From Ruminococcus sp. (GTDB lineage Bacteria; Bacillota; Clostridia; Oscillospirales; Ruminococcaceae): DNA of 50,554 nt. Below the pieces are notes generated by a model that saw only the letters and a list, made by a program, of their open reading frames with translations, ran no database searches and was not told the DNA's origin. Positions within the stretch are counted from its first letter, which is position 1, and each line of letters starts with the position of its first letter. The stretch lies in NCBI GenBank assembly GCA_017626015.1, contig JAGAJO010000026.1, positions 1 to 50,554 on the forward strand. Direction: 5' to 3'. Of this stretch, positions 1 through 8,603 are shown piece by piece. The position numbers and the translations under genes were made by a program.

Positions 1-240
1 TATAAAATTATAACACACAGCCCCCTAAAAGTCAACGATTTTACATATATTTGCATAATAAAAATAAATTTTCAGCATTTATAACAATCAAATCAATAGT
101 TTTTAAAATCGATTTATACATAAATAATTGTTAAAATAAAAATTCTGGAAGATCATCTTATTTTTAAGGAAGCGCTGATCAGCTTTTTTAATGATCATTC
201 TGAATTCGCATTTTACTGCGGACTCATCATCATTAAAATA
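1..240. other. AT-rich intergenic edge without a recognisable gene
   Basis: No credible coding region is seen. Positions 1-160 are very AT-rich. At about 163-181 there is a single end, TTAAGGAAGCGCTGATCA, that resembles the terminal repeat of the MITE-like family with full copies at 8343-8461 and 11029-11145. Positions 186-240 contain a loose inverted repeat (TTTTTTAATGAT against ATCATTAAAAT). This may be the remains of a degraded element, or the downstream region of a gene outside the window. Confidence 0.5.
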
Positions 241-277
241 GGGTATGCTCCTGTCATATCGCATACCCTTGTTTTTA
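241..277. terminator. Probable bidirectional terminator next to fcl
   Basis: An 8-bp perfect stem, GGGTATGC against GCATACCC, is followed by TTGTTTTT on the plus strand and a weaker TATTTTAAT on the minus strand. It abuts the fcl stop codon, so it could end the minus-strand manC-gmd-fcl message and any plus-strand transcript entering from the left. Confidence 0.6.
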
Positions 278-1216
278 TCTCTCCGCCCTCATAGGATTAT
301 TCAGAAAATCCTCATATGAAAGCCTTATACCTTCTTCAAGCTCGGTTTTATACTCCCAGCCTAAAGCCTTTGCTTTTGAAACGTCAAGCAGCTTTCTCGG
401 AGTTCCGTTCGGCTTGCTTGCGTCCCAACGGATCTCTCCGCTGTAGCCTATCACCTTCGCTACAAGCCCGGTCAGCTCCTTTATCGTCAGCTCCTTGCCG
501 GTACCTGCATTTACCGTTTCATTTCCGCTGTAATTATTCATCAGGAAAACGCACAGATTTGCAAGATCGTCAACATAAAGAAATTCTCTCAGAGGACTTC
601 CGTCGCCCCAGCAGGTAACATACGGCAGAGCCTGCTCCTTTGCCTCGTGAAAACGTCTTATCAGTGCAGGCAGAACGTGACTGTGAGTCGGATGATAGTT
701 GTCGTTCGGTCCGTACAGATTTGTCGGCATAACGCTTATGTAGTCCGTACCATACTGGCGGTTCAGGAATTCACAGTATTTCAGGCCTGAAATTTTTGCC
801 AGAGCATACGCTTCATTGGTCTTTTCAAGCTCGCTTGTAAGCAGACAGCTTTCCTGCATAGGCTGCGAAGCCATTCTGGGATAAATACATGACGAGCCTA
901 AAAATTCAAGCTTTTTGCAGCCGTTTTTCCATGCGGAATTTATAACGTTCATTTCAAGTATCATATTTTCATACATAAAATCTGCAAGTGCGCTCTGATT
1001 TGCAACTATTCCGCCAACCTTTGCGGCTGCAAGAAAAACATATTCCGGCTTTTCTTCCGCAAAGAATCTCTCAACAGCGTCCTGTCTCGTCAGGTCAAGC
1101 TCCTTGTGGGTGCGTGTTATTATATTTGTATAGCCCTGACGTTCAAGCTCTCTCACAATAGCTGAACCGACCATTCCTCTGTGTCCTGCTACATATATTT
1201 TTGCGTTCTTTTCCAT
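275..1216 (-). CDS. fcl: GDP-L-fucose synthase
   Basis: Epimerase and reductase that converts GDP-4-keto-6-deoxymannose to GDP-L-fucose with NADPH, the last step of de novo GDP-fucose synthesis in the cytoplasm. It is an SDR-extended protein of 313 aa, close to the family's usual length. It shows an N-terminal nucleotide-binding GHRGMVGSAI, the catalytic-serine segment GSSCIYP, and the YALAK (YxxxK) motif. The start is the ATG at 1216, behind GGAGCGAACGGAG; an in-frame upstream extension lies inside gmd and lacks family similarity. It is the last gene of manC-gmd-fcl, 16 bp after gmd. The sugar-nucleotide role is secure. The acceptor glycan is unknown because no fucosyltransferase lies nearby. 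Confidence 0.95.
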   Translation of the reverse strand: MEKNAKIYVAGHRGMVGSAIVRELERQGYTNIITRTHKELDLTRQDAVERFFAEEKPEYVFLAAAKVGGIVANQSALADFMYENMILEMNVINSAWKNGCKKLEFLGSSCIYPRMASQPMQESCLLTSELEKTNEAYALAKISGLKYCEFLNRQYGTDYISVMPTNLYGPNDNYHPTHSHVLPALIRRFHEAKEQALPYVTCWGDGSPLREFLYVDDLANLCVFLMNNYSGNETVNAGTGKELTIKELTGLVAKVIGYSGEIRWDASKPNGTPRKLLDVSKAKALGWEYKTELEEGIRLSYEDFLNNPMRAER

Positions 1217-1232
1217 TTTCTCCGTTCGCTCC

Positions 1233-2282
1233 TTATCTTGCCTGCTGCATTGCCTTTTCTTTCTTTGCCAGCTCCCTGTCATGCTTTGCCATTATCTCTA
1301 CAAGCTGCTCATAGCTGGTTTTCTGGGGATCCCAGCCAAGTACCGTCTTAGCCTTGGTGGGGTCGCCCCACAGGTTATCCACATCGGTAGGTCTGAACCA
1401 TGCAGGATTTACGCATACAAGCATTTTTCCGGTTTTGGCGTCATAGCCCTTTTCGTCAAGTCCCTTGCCCTCCCAGCGGACAGTGATACCGTTTGCCGCA
1501 AACGCCTTTTCGGTAAAATCTCTTACAGTGTGCTGAACTCCCGTTGCGATAACGAAATCGTCGGGCATTTCCTGCTGCATGATAAGCCACATACACTCAA
1601 CATAATCCTTCGCATAGCCCCAGTCACGCAAACTGTCCATATTTCCAAGCTCAAGATGATCCTGAATGCCCTCGGCGATCCTGCCTGCCGCAAGAGTTAT
1701 TTTCCTTGTGACAAAGTTCTCTCCCCTGCGCTCAGATTCGTGATTGAACAGTATACCGTTTACGGCAAACATTCCGTACGCCTCTCTGTACTCCTTTGTT
1801 ATCCAGAATCCGTACTGCTTTGCCACTGCATAAGGACTGTATGGGTGGAACGGCGTAGTTTCTCTCTGGGGAACCTCCTCCACCTTGCCGTAAAGCTCAG
1901 AGGTAGACGCCTGATACACTCTCGTTTTCTTTGTAAGACCAAGAATGCGTACAGCCTCCAGTATTCTCAGAACGCCGATAGCATCAACGTCGCCCGAATA
2001 TTCCGGAACATCAAAGGAGACCTGAACATGGCTCTGCGCCGCAAGGTTGTATATCTCGTCAGGCTGAACAAGGCTGATTATGCGGATAAGGGAAGAGCTG
2101 TCGCTCAGATCCCCGTCATGGAGCGTAACAGCGTTCTTTGCAATAAGATGATCGATCCTTGCCGTGTTCGATATTGACGCACGTCTTGTAATGCCGTGTA
2201 CTTCGTATCCCTTTTCAAGCAGGAATTCTGCGAGGTAGCTTCCGTCCTGTCCTGTGATGCCTGTAATAAGCGCTTTTTTCAT
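1233..2282 (-). CDS. gmd: GDP-mannose 4,6-dehydratase
   Basis: Converts GDP-mannose to GDP-4-dehydro-6-deoxymannose and so feeds fcl directly downstream. The 349-aa protein carries the Rossmann motif [14 protein letters not shown] at its N-terminus, STSELYGK with the catalytic Thr/Ser and Glu, YSPYAVAK (YxxxK), and the Gmd-typical [15 protein letters not shown]. The start has a good AGGAG site (AGGAGAGTATCAAC). It lies 14 bp behind manC and 16 bp ahead of fcl, which supports one transcript. The only caveat is that a 6-deoxytalose or rhamnose branch is possible in related pathways, but the fcl neighbour argues for fucose. Confidence 0.96.
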   Translation of the reverse strand: MKKALITGITGQDGSYLAEFLLEKGYEVHGITRRASISNTARIDHLIAKNAVTLHDGDLSDSSSLIRIISLVQPDEIYNLAAQSHVQVSFDVPEYSGDVDAIGVLRILEAVRILGLTKKTRVYQASTSELYGKVEEVPQRETTPFHPYSPYAVAKQYGFWITKEYREAYGMFAVNGILFNHESERRGENFVTRKITLAAGRIAEGIQDHLELGNMDSLRDWGYAKDYVECMWLIMQQEMPDDFVIATGVQHTVRDFTEKAFAANGITVRWEGKGLDEKGYDAKTGKMLVCVNPAWFRPTDVDNLWGDPTKAKTVLGWDPQKTSYEQLVEIMAKHDRELAKKEKAMQQAR

Positions 2283-2296
2283 GTTGATACTCTCCT

Positions 2297-3646
2297 CTAC
2301 TTAAAATCTATTTCATTCCATTCAAGTGTTATCCTGTTCAGGTCGTCATCCGCAATAGATTTACCGAACTGTATCTCTATAAACTCAATATCACTGAGCG
2401 CTCTGACTGCGTGCTTTGTACCCGAAGGTATTCTTATAACGTCTCCGGCGCTGATAAGCTGTCTTATTCCGTTGACGATTATTTCGGCATTTCCTTTCAG
2501 CACCGTCCACACCTCGTCACGGCAGTTGTGATAGTGATAGCTTGAATTTAATCCCTCAAATATCTTTATCTTTCTGGTCGTGTTGAGAAATCCGTCCTTT
2601 TCTGTAACGTCAATGACCTTTATGGTACCCCAGCGTCTTTCCTCATACATCGGCGGCTGAACTATTCCGCTTACAACGTCCTTTATCCTCGGCGACTGCG
2701 ACTTGTCGGAAATGAGTATTCCGTCAAACGATGCTACCACCACCATATTTTTTGCACCCACGGCAACTACGGGAATGCCAAGCTCATTTATAATGTGGGT
2801 GTTTTCGCAGGAATCATCAAGGACCGCCTTTCCGACAGCGTTGGCTGACATTTCCTCCGAGAGAGTGTTCCACGTTCCAAGATCCTTCCAGAGTCCGTCA
2901 AACGCAACTGCGGATAGCTTCTGAGATTTTTCAAGCACCTCATAGTCAAAGCTTATCTTCGGCAGCTTTTCATAATTTGAAAACATCTGCTCATAATCTT
3001 TCGGAATGCCGTAAGGCTCGCAGCGTTTAAGAATATTCCCTATTTTAAGGCAGAAAACTCCGCAGTTCCATACCGCACCTTTTTCTATAAGCGACTTTGC
3101 AGTTTCCCTGTCAGGCTTTTCGGTAAAGCTGTCTACATTTATATAGCCGTCCTCTGTGGATCTTGGTACTATATAGCCAAATTTTGATGATGGATGATCC
3201 GGCCTTGCACCCATAAGCGTAACCTCTGCGCCGGATCTTTCAAGCACATCGGGCAGGGTTTTGAGGGTCTCAAAATAAAGCCTTTCGGTGTATGGGTCAA
3301 CGGGAATTATACAGACCACATCATCGTCCCCTGCACCCATTTTACTCTTTAAGTACGCACATGACAGCGCAACAGCGGGAAAGGTGTCCCGTCTGAACGG
3401 CTCGACTGCTATATTGATATTCCCAAGCTGACTGTTGAGTATCTCGACCTGACCCTTTGAAGCACAAATTATGCTTTTATCCGAAAGATCTGCGCTTTCA
3501 AGCTGTTTCCACACACGCTGCACCATTGAGCAGCGTTCGTTGCTTTCCTCTGTACTGAGGAGCTTGATGTACTGCTTGGATCTCAGGCTGTTAGACAACG
3601 GCCACAGCCTTGTGCCGCTGCCTCCGGACAGTAAAACTATAAACAT
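2297..3646 (-). CDS. manC: Mannose-1-phosphate guanylyltransferase with C-terminal mannose-6-phosphate isomerase-type cupin
   Basis: Makes GDP-mannose from mannose-1-phosphate and GTP. The start at 3646 gives 449 aa beginning [18 protein letters not shown], the pyrophosphorylase signature. FTEKPD follows in the middle. The last ~110 residues form a cupin with [11 protein letters not shown] and [12 protein letters not shown], as in type II bifunctional PMI/GMP enzymes (AlgA/XanB type). Whether the isomerase half is active cannot be read from the sequence. The ribosome site is weak (GAAAG). A longer in-frame extension of 26 codons runs through the hairpin element at 3674-3722 and was not used. 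It is the first gene of the manC-gmd-fcl operon, with its own promoter at 3753-3781. Confidence 0.92.
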   Translation of the reverse strand: MFIVLLSGGSGTRLWPLSNSLRSKQYIKLLSTEESNERCSMVQRVWKQLESADLSDKSIICASKGQVEILNSQLGNINIAVEPFRRDTFPAVALSCAYLKSKMGAGDDDVVCIIPVDPYTERLYFETLKTLPDVLERSGAEVTLMGARPDHPSSKFGYIVPRSTEDGYINVDSFTEKPDRETAKSLIEKGAVWNCGVFCLKIGNILKRCEPYGIPKDYEQMFSNYEKLPKISFDYEVLEKSQKLSAVAFDGLWKDLGTWNTLSEEMSANAVGKAVLDDSCENTHIINELGIPVVAVGAKNMVVVASFDGILISDKSQSPRIKDVVSGIVQPPMYEERRWGTIKVIDVTEKDGFLNTTRKIKIFEGLNSSYHYHNCRDEVWTVLKGNAEIIVNGIRQLISAGDVIRIPSGTKHAVRALSDIEFIEIQFGKSIADDDLNRITLEWNEIDFK

Positions 3647-3673
3647 AGTATCACACTTTCTATGTATCTTTAG

Positions 3674-3722
3674 GTCGCCTCTAAAAAGCATATGAGGTGC
3701 TAAGCGTTTTTTTAAAGGCGAC
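3674..3722. repeat. 49-bp inverted repeat in the manC leader
   Basis: The ends are GTCGCCTCTAAAAAGC and, inverted, GCGTTTTTTTAAAGGCGAC, with a ~14-nt loop. It lies between the manC promoter and the manC start, so the RNA would fold into a hairpin in the 5' leader. It is either a tiny mobile palindrome or a leader structure. No second copy was seen in the window. Confidence 0.7.
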
Positions 3723-3752
3723 ATTTATATAAAAACCAAAATCGTCATGATT

Positions 3753-3781
3753 ATTATAAACGTTATTACAAAACAAGTCAA
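3753..3781 (-). promoter_or_regulatory. Sigma-70-type promoter of manC-gmd-fcl
   Basis: Reading the minus strand, TTGACT (3776-3781), a 17-nt spacer, and TATAAT (3753-3758). The predicted transcript starts near 3746, about 100 nt before manC. Confidence 0.75.
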
Positions 3782-3850
3782 TAGACAATCATGCTGGAAA
3801 TTAGCACTATATTGATATATAAAGACAAAACATACTGACCGGATCAATTC

Positions 3851-3891
3851 TTAAGGCAATACCGCACAGCCATTGTGAACAGTATTGCCTT
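3851..3891. repeat. Short palindromic repeat, family with AAGGCA ends
   Basis: TTAAGGCAATACCGCACAG and the inverted AGTATTGCCTT form a hairpin just after fkp. Related copies lie at 11839-11878 and 40426-40538. Here it may also help to end the fkp transcript, although no T-run follows on the minus strand. Confidence 0.65.
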
Positions 3892-3915
3892 GATCAGTCT
3901 GCTGCTTTACAGATA

Positions 3916-6903
3916 TCACACGAACTCACAGTCCCAGACATCAACGCCGCTGTCCTGAAATACCTCTTTAAGCCTGTCGTGTACCTGTTTTTTTGTTACT
4001 CCCTTTTTGAGAATGACCTGCAAAAATCCTCCGCCGCCTGCGCCGCATATCATTTTGCCAACAAGCATATCCTCGATGGAAACAAGTATCTGATCTATGC
4101 AGGTGTTTGTGCAGCCTATGTCAAGTTTTTTGGAAAGCTCCCAGTGTGCGTCCATAAGCCCTGCAAAGGCGTCAATATCGCCCTTTTCAAGCTCATATCG
4201 CATAAGTGCGGCGTTTTCCTGTATCTCGGTCAGCGCCTCGATAGATTCCTTCCTTGCGCCAAGGTATTTTCCTACGACCTCATGCAGAAGATTTCTTGCA
4301 AGTCTGCGCTGACCCGTATAAATTATTGCAAATCTTTCCTGAAGCTCGGCTGTCGTTTGTGCGGACACGTCAAGCGCTGTACATTTTATTTTCTGTACCA
4401 TGCCCGGCTTTGATGTAATAAGCTTTATGCCGTTTGTCAGACCGCCGACCTGATCCTGCCAGCCGCCGCCTGTGGACATAAGCTGCTCCATAACAAGGAC
4501 GGTGGTGTAAAGCTCATCGTCGGTATAGCCGATCCCGAAAAATTCATACAAGGCTTTAACTGCCGCTCCTGCAAGAATAGAGCTTGTGCCAAGCCCGCTG
4601 CCCCTGGGAATATCAAGCACCTTTGTTGAAAGATAAAAGCCGCCGCCTATCTGTTCAAGAATATCGGATAGCTTCCGCTCACCCTCACGGGGGATAAGAC
4701 CAAATGAAATAAGCGCCGCCTTATGCAGAGCAAAGCTGTCGTAAGGATCGTGGCAGGCACGGATCTCAGCAGCATCGCCGAACTCACGGTATGCGCCTAT
4801 ATCCTCGCTTTCAAGAGCTATCACCGGCTTGTCTATCCTATGGATATTTACAACCACAGGCAGCTCTCCGTTCAGCTTTATTGCGGCATTCAGGACCGTT
4901 CCGCCATGCTCGTTGCAGTAGGGCGGAGTATCCGACCAGCCGCCGCCGAAGTTGACACGTACAGGCAGCCTGACGGTAACGTCCTGCTTTGCGATCTTAA
5001 GAGAGTTCTTTTCCTTTATAAGCTCCTTGCAGCTGTCAAAAACAGTATCGCTGATAAGCCTGAAGGCGGTATCCTCAAACTCCTCTCTGCTATGCTCAGC
5101 AAGCTTTGAAAGATAATAATAAGCCCTTATCTTTCTGCTGAAGCTGCTTTTTTCGGCGTCCTCAAGAATATTTCTGATAATTCTGTCATTAAGCCTTGTG
5201 CCTGCCATCTGTGCTACCGGAACAAAATTGTCAATGCTCTTTAAAAATCTCTGCGCAGCGATCTTGTCCTCAAGCTTTGACGCCCACGGTATTATTTCGG
5301 TGACATTGGCTTTGTTAAAGCTTTCACAAAGCGATATGCGATTGGTATTTCTGAACAGCTCTGCGCTGCCGCCGCCGTTTACCATATCGCAGATGTTTAT
5401 TGCAAATGAAACGGTGTCATTTATATTGTTTTCGCATGAATACAGCTTAGCTGTCCATAGATAATGCTCCTCGCCCTCGTCCCAAAGGTCGTTGACGGTA
5501 ATGCCGTTCTTTATCATAAATTCTTCGATAGTGATACCCATGAACATACCGTTCTTTTCAAGCATATCCTTGGGATTGTCGTTTATGCCGTAAGCTCTGC
5601 AAACAAAGCTGTTGTCATTCTGCTTTAAGCAATGGATAACGGTATTATCGGGGATCGTCACAGCATCAAGTGTGGCAGTTGAAACGATGCAGTTATTTCC
5701 TATGACCGTACCGTTCATTATGTAGCTGTCCTCAATATAAATGTTTTCGCCAAGTCTTACATTATGCTGAAGGTAAGAATTATTGGTGGAGCAGTTCTTA
5801 TTCTGATGGACAGTGCTTTTTACTATCGGCTTCCAGTCAAGAAATCTGTATGCATCAAGCTTTTGGGTTATAAGCGCAAGCAGCTCCTTCGTTGTACCGA
5901 AATGAATAAACTCAGCCGGCGAAAGCGACAGCAGCTTTAAGCTGTAGCTGCTGATCGCATTCCAGATCGCCGTTCTTGCCTCATGCAGCTGTTCTGTAAA
6001 GCTGCCCTCCGGGATCTCTTTATAGAACTGTTCAAGCGTCGAATCCTGAGCAAGAGGATAGAGAAAATCCGCATAGAATGAAAGCCTTGCCTCTTCGCTT
6101 ACAAACTTATCGAACTTTTTCTTGTCGTTATCACCGTTTGTTGAAATAAGGGAGAAAAGGCTGTTTAACAATCCGCTTGAAAAAATTACTGCGCCTGTAT
6201 CGATATTAACGTTGCCGTTTTCATTGACTGCGCCTTTTTTTATTAGCTGTTCTACCGACTGCTTATGCAGAAATTCGCTGACGCAGCCATTTTCACCGCC
6301 GAGAAAAACGCCGTGATCCTCGCCTGTCCTTGCAGACTCTTTAAACGAAATACAGGCTGCGCCGCTGCCGGTAAAATCGATTTGCAGAGGATTAAAAAGC
6401 AAAAGCACATCGCCCGAAAGAACAAGCATACCGTCCTGGATCCTTGACGGAACGCCGCTCATACCAATGATAAATTCGTCAAACAACGTTGAACGTCTGC
6501 CGTCCGGCAGCTCATGGGGAACAGGTGCAAAAAGCTTACCGCAGGCAGAATACTGCGGCACACGCTTACTGTCGCCGCCGCTGTGGATAACAAGTATATG
6601 CTTGCCTATAAAGCAGTCGGCTCTGCCTTCCTGCTCACGGATATATTTGAGCACATTAAAAGTAGCGCCGCCCGAGCCGACCCTTTTACCGTCGGGATCG
6701 GGCAGTACGGCGTATCTTGTTTCACGGGGCAGATAACCGTTTTTCACACGGTACTTTATCTGCTCGCTGTAAGCCATAGCCTGACTTTCATTAGACGCAG
6801 TAAGTATAATATAGTCCCACTTGGGGAAACGAGAACGTGTTAAGCTTCTTTCATAATCGGCATGATTGTCCATATAGGACTGCTGTAAAAACATTGATTT
6901 CAT
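3916..6903 (-). CDS. fkp: Bifunctional L-fucokinase / L-fucose-1-phosphate guanylyltransferase
   Basis: Salvages free L-fucose. The C-terminal GHMP kinase makes fucose-1-phosphate and the N-terminal pyrophosphorylase turns it into GDP-fucose. The protein has 995 aa, slightly longer than the characterised Bacteroides Fkp (about 950 aa). The N-terminal half has GSGGATFNVL at residues 76-85, then a left-handed-helix-like stretch (NCSTNNSYLQ, VIGNNCIVS). The C-terminal half has FGGGWSDTPPY near residue 650, the GHMP ATP loop PRGSGLGTSS near 766, and GAGGGGF at 954-960. The start is ATG 6903 behind AAAGGA. It is a single-gene unit upstream of manC-gmd-fcl and separated from it by 269 bp and a promoter. 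Both domains look complete. Confidence 0.93.
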   Translation of the reverse strand: MKSMFLQQSYMDNHADYERSLTRSRFPKWDYIILTASNESQAMAYSEQIKYRVKNGYLPRETRYAVLPDPDGKRVGSGGATFNVLKYIREQEGRADCFIGKHILVIHSGGDSKRVPQYSACGKLFAPVPHELPDGRRSTLFDEFIIGMSGVPSRIQDGMLVLSGDVLLLFNPLQIDFTGSGAACISFKESARTGEDHGVFLGGENGCVSEFLHKQSVEQLIKKGAVNENGNVNIDTGAVIFSSGLLNSLFSLISTNGDNDKKKFDKFVSEEARLSFYADFLYPLAQDSTLEQFYKEIPEGSFTEQLHEARTAIWNAISSYSLKLLSLSPAEFIHFGTTKELLALITQKLDAYRFLDWKPIVKSTVHQNKNCSTNNSYLQHNVRLGENIYIEDSYIMNGTVIGNNCIVSTATLDAVTIPDNTVIHCLKQNDNSFVCRAYGINDNPKDMLEKNGMFMGITIEEFMIKNGITVNDLWDEGEEHYLWTAKLYSCENNINDTVSFAINICDMVNGGGSAELFRNTNRISLCESFNKANVTEIIPWASKLEDKIAAQRFLKSIDNFVPVAQMAGTRLNDRIIRNILEDAEKSSFSRKIRAYYYLSKLAEHSREEFEDTAFRLISDTVFDSCKELIKEKNSLKIAKQDVTVRLPVRVNFGGGWSDTPPYCNEHGGTVLNAAIKLNGELPVVVNIHRIDKPVIALESEDIGAYREFGDAAEIRACHDPYDSFALHKAALISFGLIPREGERKLSDILEQIGGGFYLSTKVLDIPRGSGLGTSSILAGAAVKALYEFFGIGYTDDELYTTVLVMEQLMSTGGGWQDQVGGLTNGIKLITSKPGMVQKIKCTALDVSAQTTAELQERFAIIYTGQRRLARNLLHEVVGKYLGARKESIEALTEIQENAALMRYELEKGDIDAFAGLMDAHWELSKKLDIGCTNTCIDQILVSIEDMLVGKMICGAGGGGFLQVILKKGVTKKQVHDRLKEVFQDSGVDVWDCEFV

Positions 6904-6948
6904 GTTAATACGTTCCTTTGCTTTAAGAATTTTATATAATCGTTTTTC

Positions 6949-6977
6949 ATTATATCATACCGCTGACGACTTTTCAA
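6949..6977 (-). promoter_or_regulatory. Promoter of fkp
   Basis: Minus strand: TTGAAA (6972-6977), a 17-nt spacer, TATAAT (6949-6954). The leader to the fkp ATG is about 40 nt. Confidence 0.7.
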
Positions 6978-7180
6978 GCATTTTCTATAATTTTTCATAT
7001 TTAAGCTATAATTTGTCAATCATAAGCGCTTTATGCTATATATTTGATCGGCGCAAAGGCTGTATAACAAAATATTTCTTCCGGATAACCGCTCTATCCG
7101 GCAGTATTATCATCACAAAAATGACCGCCGATAGCACATCTGTAGTTTTATTTAAAAATTTACTATTTATGTTTTAAATA
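6978..7180. other. Divergent intergenic region between fkp and the GH5 gene
   Basis: Together with the fkp promoter and the AT-rich motif this is a 342-bp gap (6904-7245) without a gene. It is AT-rich and holds one hairpin, CCGGATAACCGCTCTATCCGG reduced to its arms CCGGATA and TATCCGG (about 7081-7101), of unknown role. Confidence 0.4.
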
Positions 7181-7200
7181 TGATATAAATTTTATTTTAT
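7181..7200 (+). promoter_or_regulatory. AT-rich 20-bp motif upstream of the GH5 gene
   Basis: TGATATAAATTTTATTTTAT. The identical 20 bases occur at 8519-8538, and a close variant occurs at 12801-12821 before the GH16 gene. It may include a -10-like TATAAA (7184-7189) or be an operator for the nearby AraC protein; the sequence alone cannot decide. Confidence 0.45.
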
Positions 7201-7245
7201 TTGTCATATCATAAATGTATTCAATAATTCAAGGCGGTGTTTGTC

Positions 7246-8271
7246 ATGAAAAAATTTATCGGATATATGAAAGGCGTTAATATCGGAGGCTGGCTTTCCC
7301 AGTGCGATTACAGCAAGGAGCATCTTGACGGCTTTATCACGGAAAATGACTTCAAGGTACTGAAAAGCTGGGGAATTGACCATGTTCGCATTCCGGTGGA
7401 CTATAATATTTTCCAGGATGAAAACGGCTGTATGACCGGGTGCGGATTTGAATATGCTCAAAAAGCTCTGGACTGGTGCGATAAGCATGGACTTAATATG
7501 ATCCTGGATCTTCACAAGACCTGCGGATTTTTCTTCGATAAGGCTCAGCAGGAAAGCGGCTTCTTTGACAGCGAAGGCTTACAGAATAATTTTTTCAGCT
7601 TATGGGAGGAATTTGCAAAAAGATATTCAAAATACAGCAATAGGCTTTCCTTTGAACTGTTAAATGAAGTTACAGAACCGGAATACAGCAAAAAGTGGAA
7701 TGAGATAGCAAAAAAAGCTGTCGGTATAATAAGAAAATATTCTCCCGATATTAAGATCATAATAGGCAGCTACTGGAACAATTCCGTTGATGCGATTAAA
7801 GATCTGGATATGCCATATGATGAAAATATCGTTTATACATACCATTGCTATGATCCGTTCATCTTTACTCATCAGGGAGCCTACTGGGTTGACAATATGC
7901 CCTCCGATTTCAGGATATCCTACCCAGGAAGTACAGCGGATTACCGTGAGAAGATAGCCAAACTTGGATTTACTTACATTCAGACCTACAAGGAGGTACA
8001 GACCGAGACGTTTACGTCCGATTACTTCGTCAGCAGGTTTAAAAATGCTGTAAAGCTGTGCGAAGAAAGAAATGTTCCTCTTTACTGCGGAGAGTACGGC
8101 GTTATAAACCTTGCTTCCCCCGAATCCGCTCTTAATTGGTATAAGGACATAAACTCAGCCTTTGAGCTTCTCGGCATAGGCAGAGCAGCCTGGAGCTATA
8201 AAGGAGTTGATTACGGTCTTTCCGACGACTATATGCAGCCGGTCATCAATAAGCTTACCCAATTTCTATAA
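7246..8271 (+). CDS. GH5 family beta-glucanase, probably intracellular
   Basis: Retaining glycoside hydrolase of the GH5 fold (clan A), expected to cleave beta-linked gluco-oligosaccharides. The 341 aa contain GVNIGGWLSQ near the N-terminus, DLHKTCG, the acid/base motif LLNE (E141), and the nucleophile in YCGEYG (E283). The size is that of a single catalytic domain. There is no signal peptide or lipobox, so it probably acts in the cytoplasm on imported oligosaccharides. The ATG at 7246 is preceded by AAGGCGG; a GTG three codons upstream overlaps that site and was not chosen. It stands alone between its AT-rich promoter region and a strong terminator. Exact substrate (cellodextrin, mixed-linkage glucan, glucomannan) is not determinable here. 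Confidence 0.88.
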   Translation: MKKFIGYMKGVNIGGWLSQCDYSKEHLDGFITENDFKVLKSWGIDHVRIPVDYNIFQDENGCMTGCGFEYAQKALDWCDKHGLNMILDLHKTCGFFFDKAQQESGFFDSEGLQNNFFSLWEEFAKRYSKYSNRLSFELLNEVTEPEYSKKWNEIAKKAVGIIRKYSPDIKIIIGSYWNNSVDAIKDLDMPYDENIVYTYHCYDPFIFTHQGAYWVDNMPSDFRISYPGSTADYREKIAKLGFTYIQTYKEVQTETFTSDYFVSRFKNAVKLCEERNVPLYCGEYGVINLASPESALNWYKDINSAFELLGIGRAAWSYKGVDYGLSDDYMQPVINKLTQFL

Positions 8272-8290
8272 TCTTAATAACTTCCTTTTT

Positions 8291-8326
8291 TACCGTGCGT
8301 ACAATTCGCACGGTATACTTTTTTTC
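8291..8326 (+). terminator. Terminator after the GH5 gene
   Basis: A 9-bp stem, TACCGTGCG against CGCACGGTA, is followed by a run of seven T. Confidence 0.85.
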
Positions 8327-8342
8327 CGGAGTTTTATTCATC

Positions 8343-8461
8343 TTAGGAAGCAATGATTAAATCGCTGTTTCGATACTCACTGCCTTGCAGATAACGACGT
8401 ATTTAAGTGTATCTCTCCCCCGCCTTCATCGGAGAGAGATACATTGATCGGCATTTCCTTA
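8343..8461 (-). mobile_element. MITE-like element, family 1, full copy
   Basis: A 119-bp non-coding element. Read on the minus strand it begins TAAGGAAATGCCGATCAATG and ends with the imperfect inverse (TTTAATCATTGCTTCCTAA). It shares GTATCTCTC, GGAGAGATAC, GGCAGTGA and AAACAGCGA, in the same order, with the copy at 11029-11145. It carries no coding region, so it would need a transposase supplied in trans. Confidence 0.75.
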
Positions 8462-8518
8462 TACATGATATAAATAAAAAAACAATCGAATACAAAATTT
8501 ATATATATATTAAAATTT

Positions 8519-8550
8519 TGATATAAATTTTATTTTATGCGAATTATAAT
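8519..8550 (+). promoter_or_regulatory. AT-rich motif and -10 box before the secreted protein/solute-binding operon
   Basis: The 20-bp TGATATAAATTTTATTTTAT (8519-8538), identical to 7181-7200, is followed 7 bp later by TATAAT (8545-8550). No good -35 exists at 17 bp, which fits an activator-dependent promoter. The leader is about 50 nt. Confidence 0.55.
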
Positions 8551-8603
8551 AGAAACAGAAGGACAGCACAGAATGCTGTCAATAAATTAATGGAGGAGAT
8601 CTT

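Noticed and set aside
1281-2177. 298-codon open frame antisense to gmd
   Set aside because: Shadow of gmd; Cys- and Arg-rich translation without any family motif.
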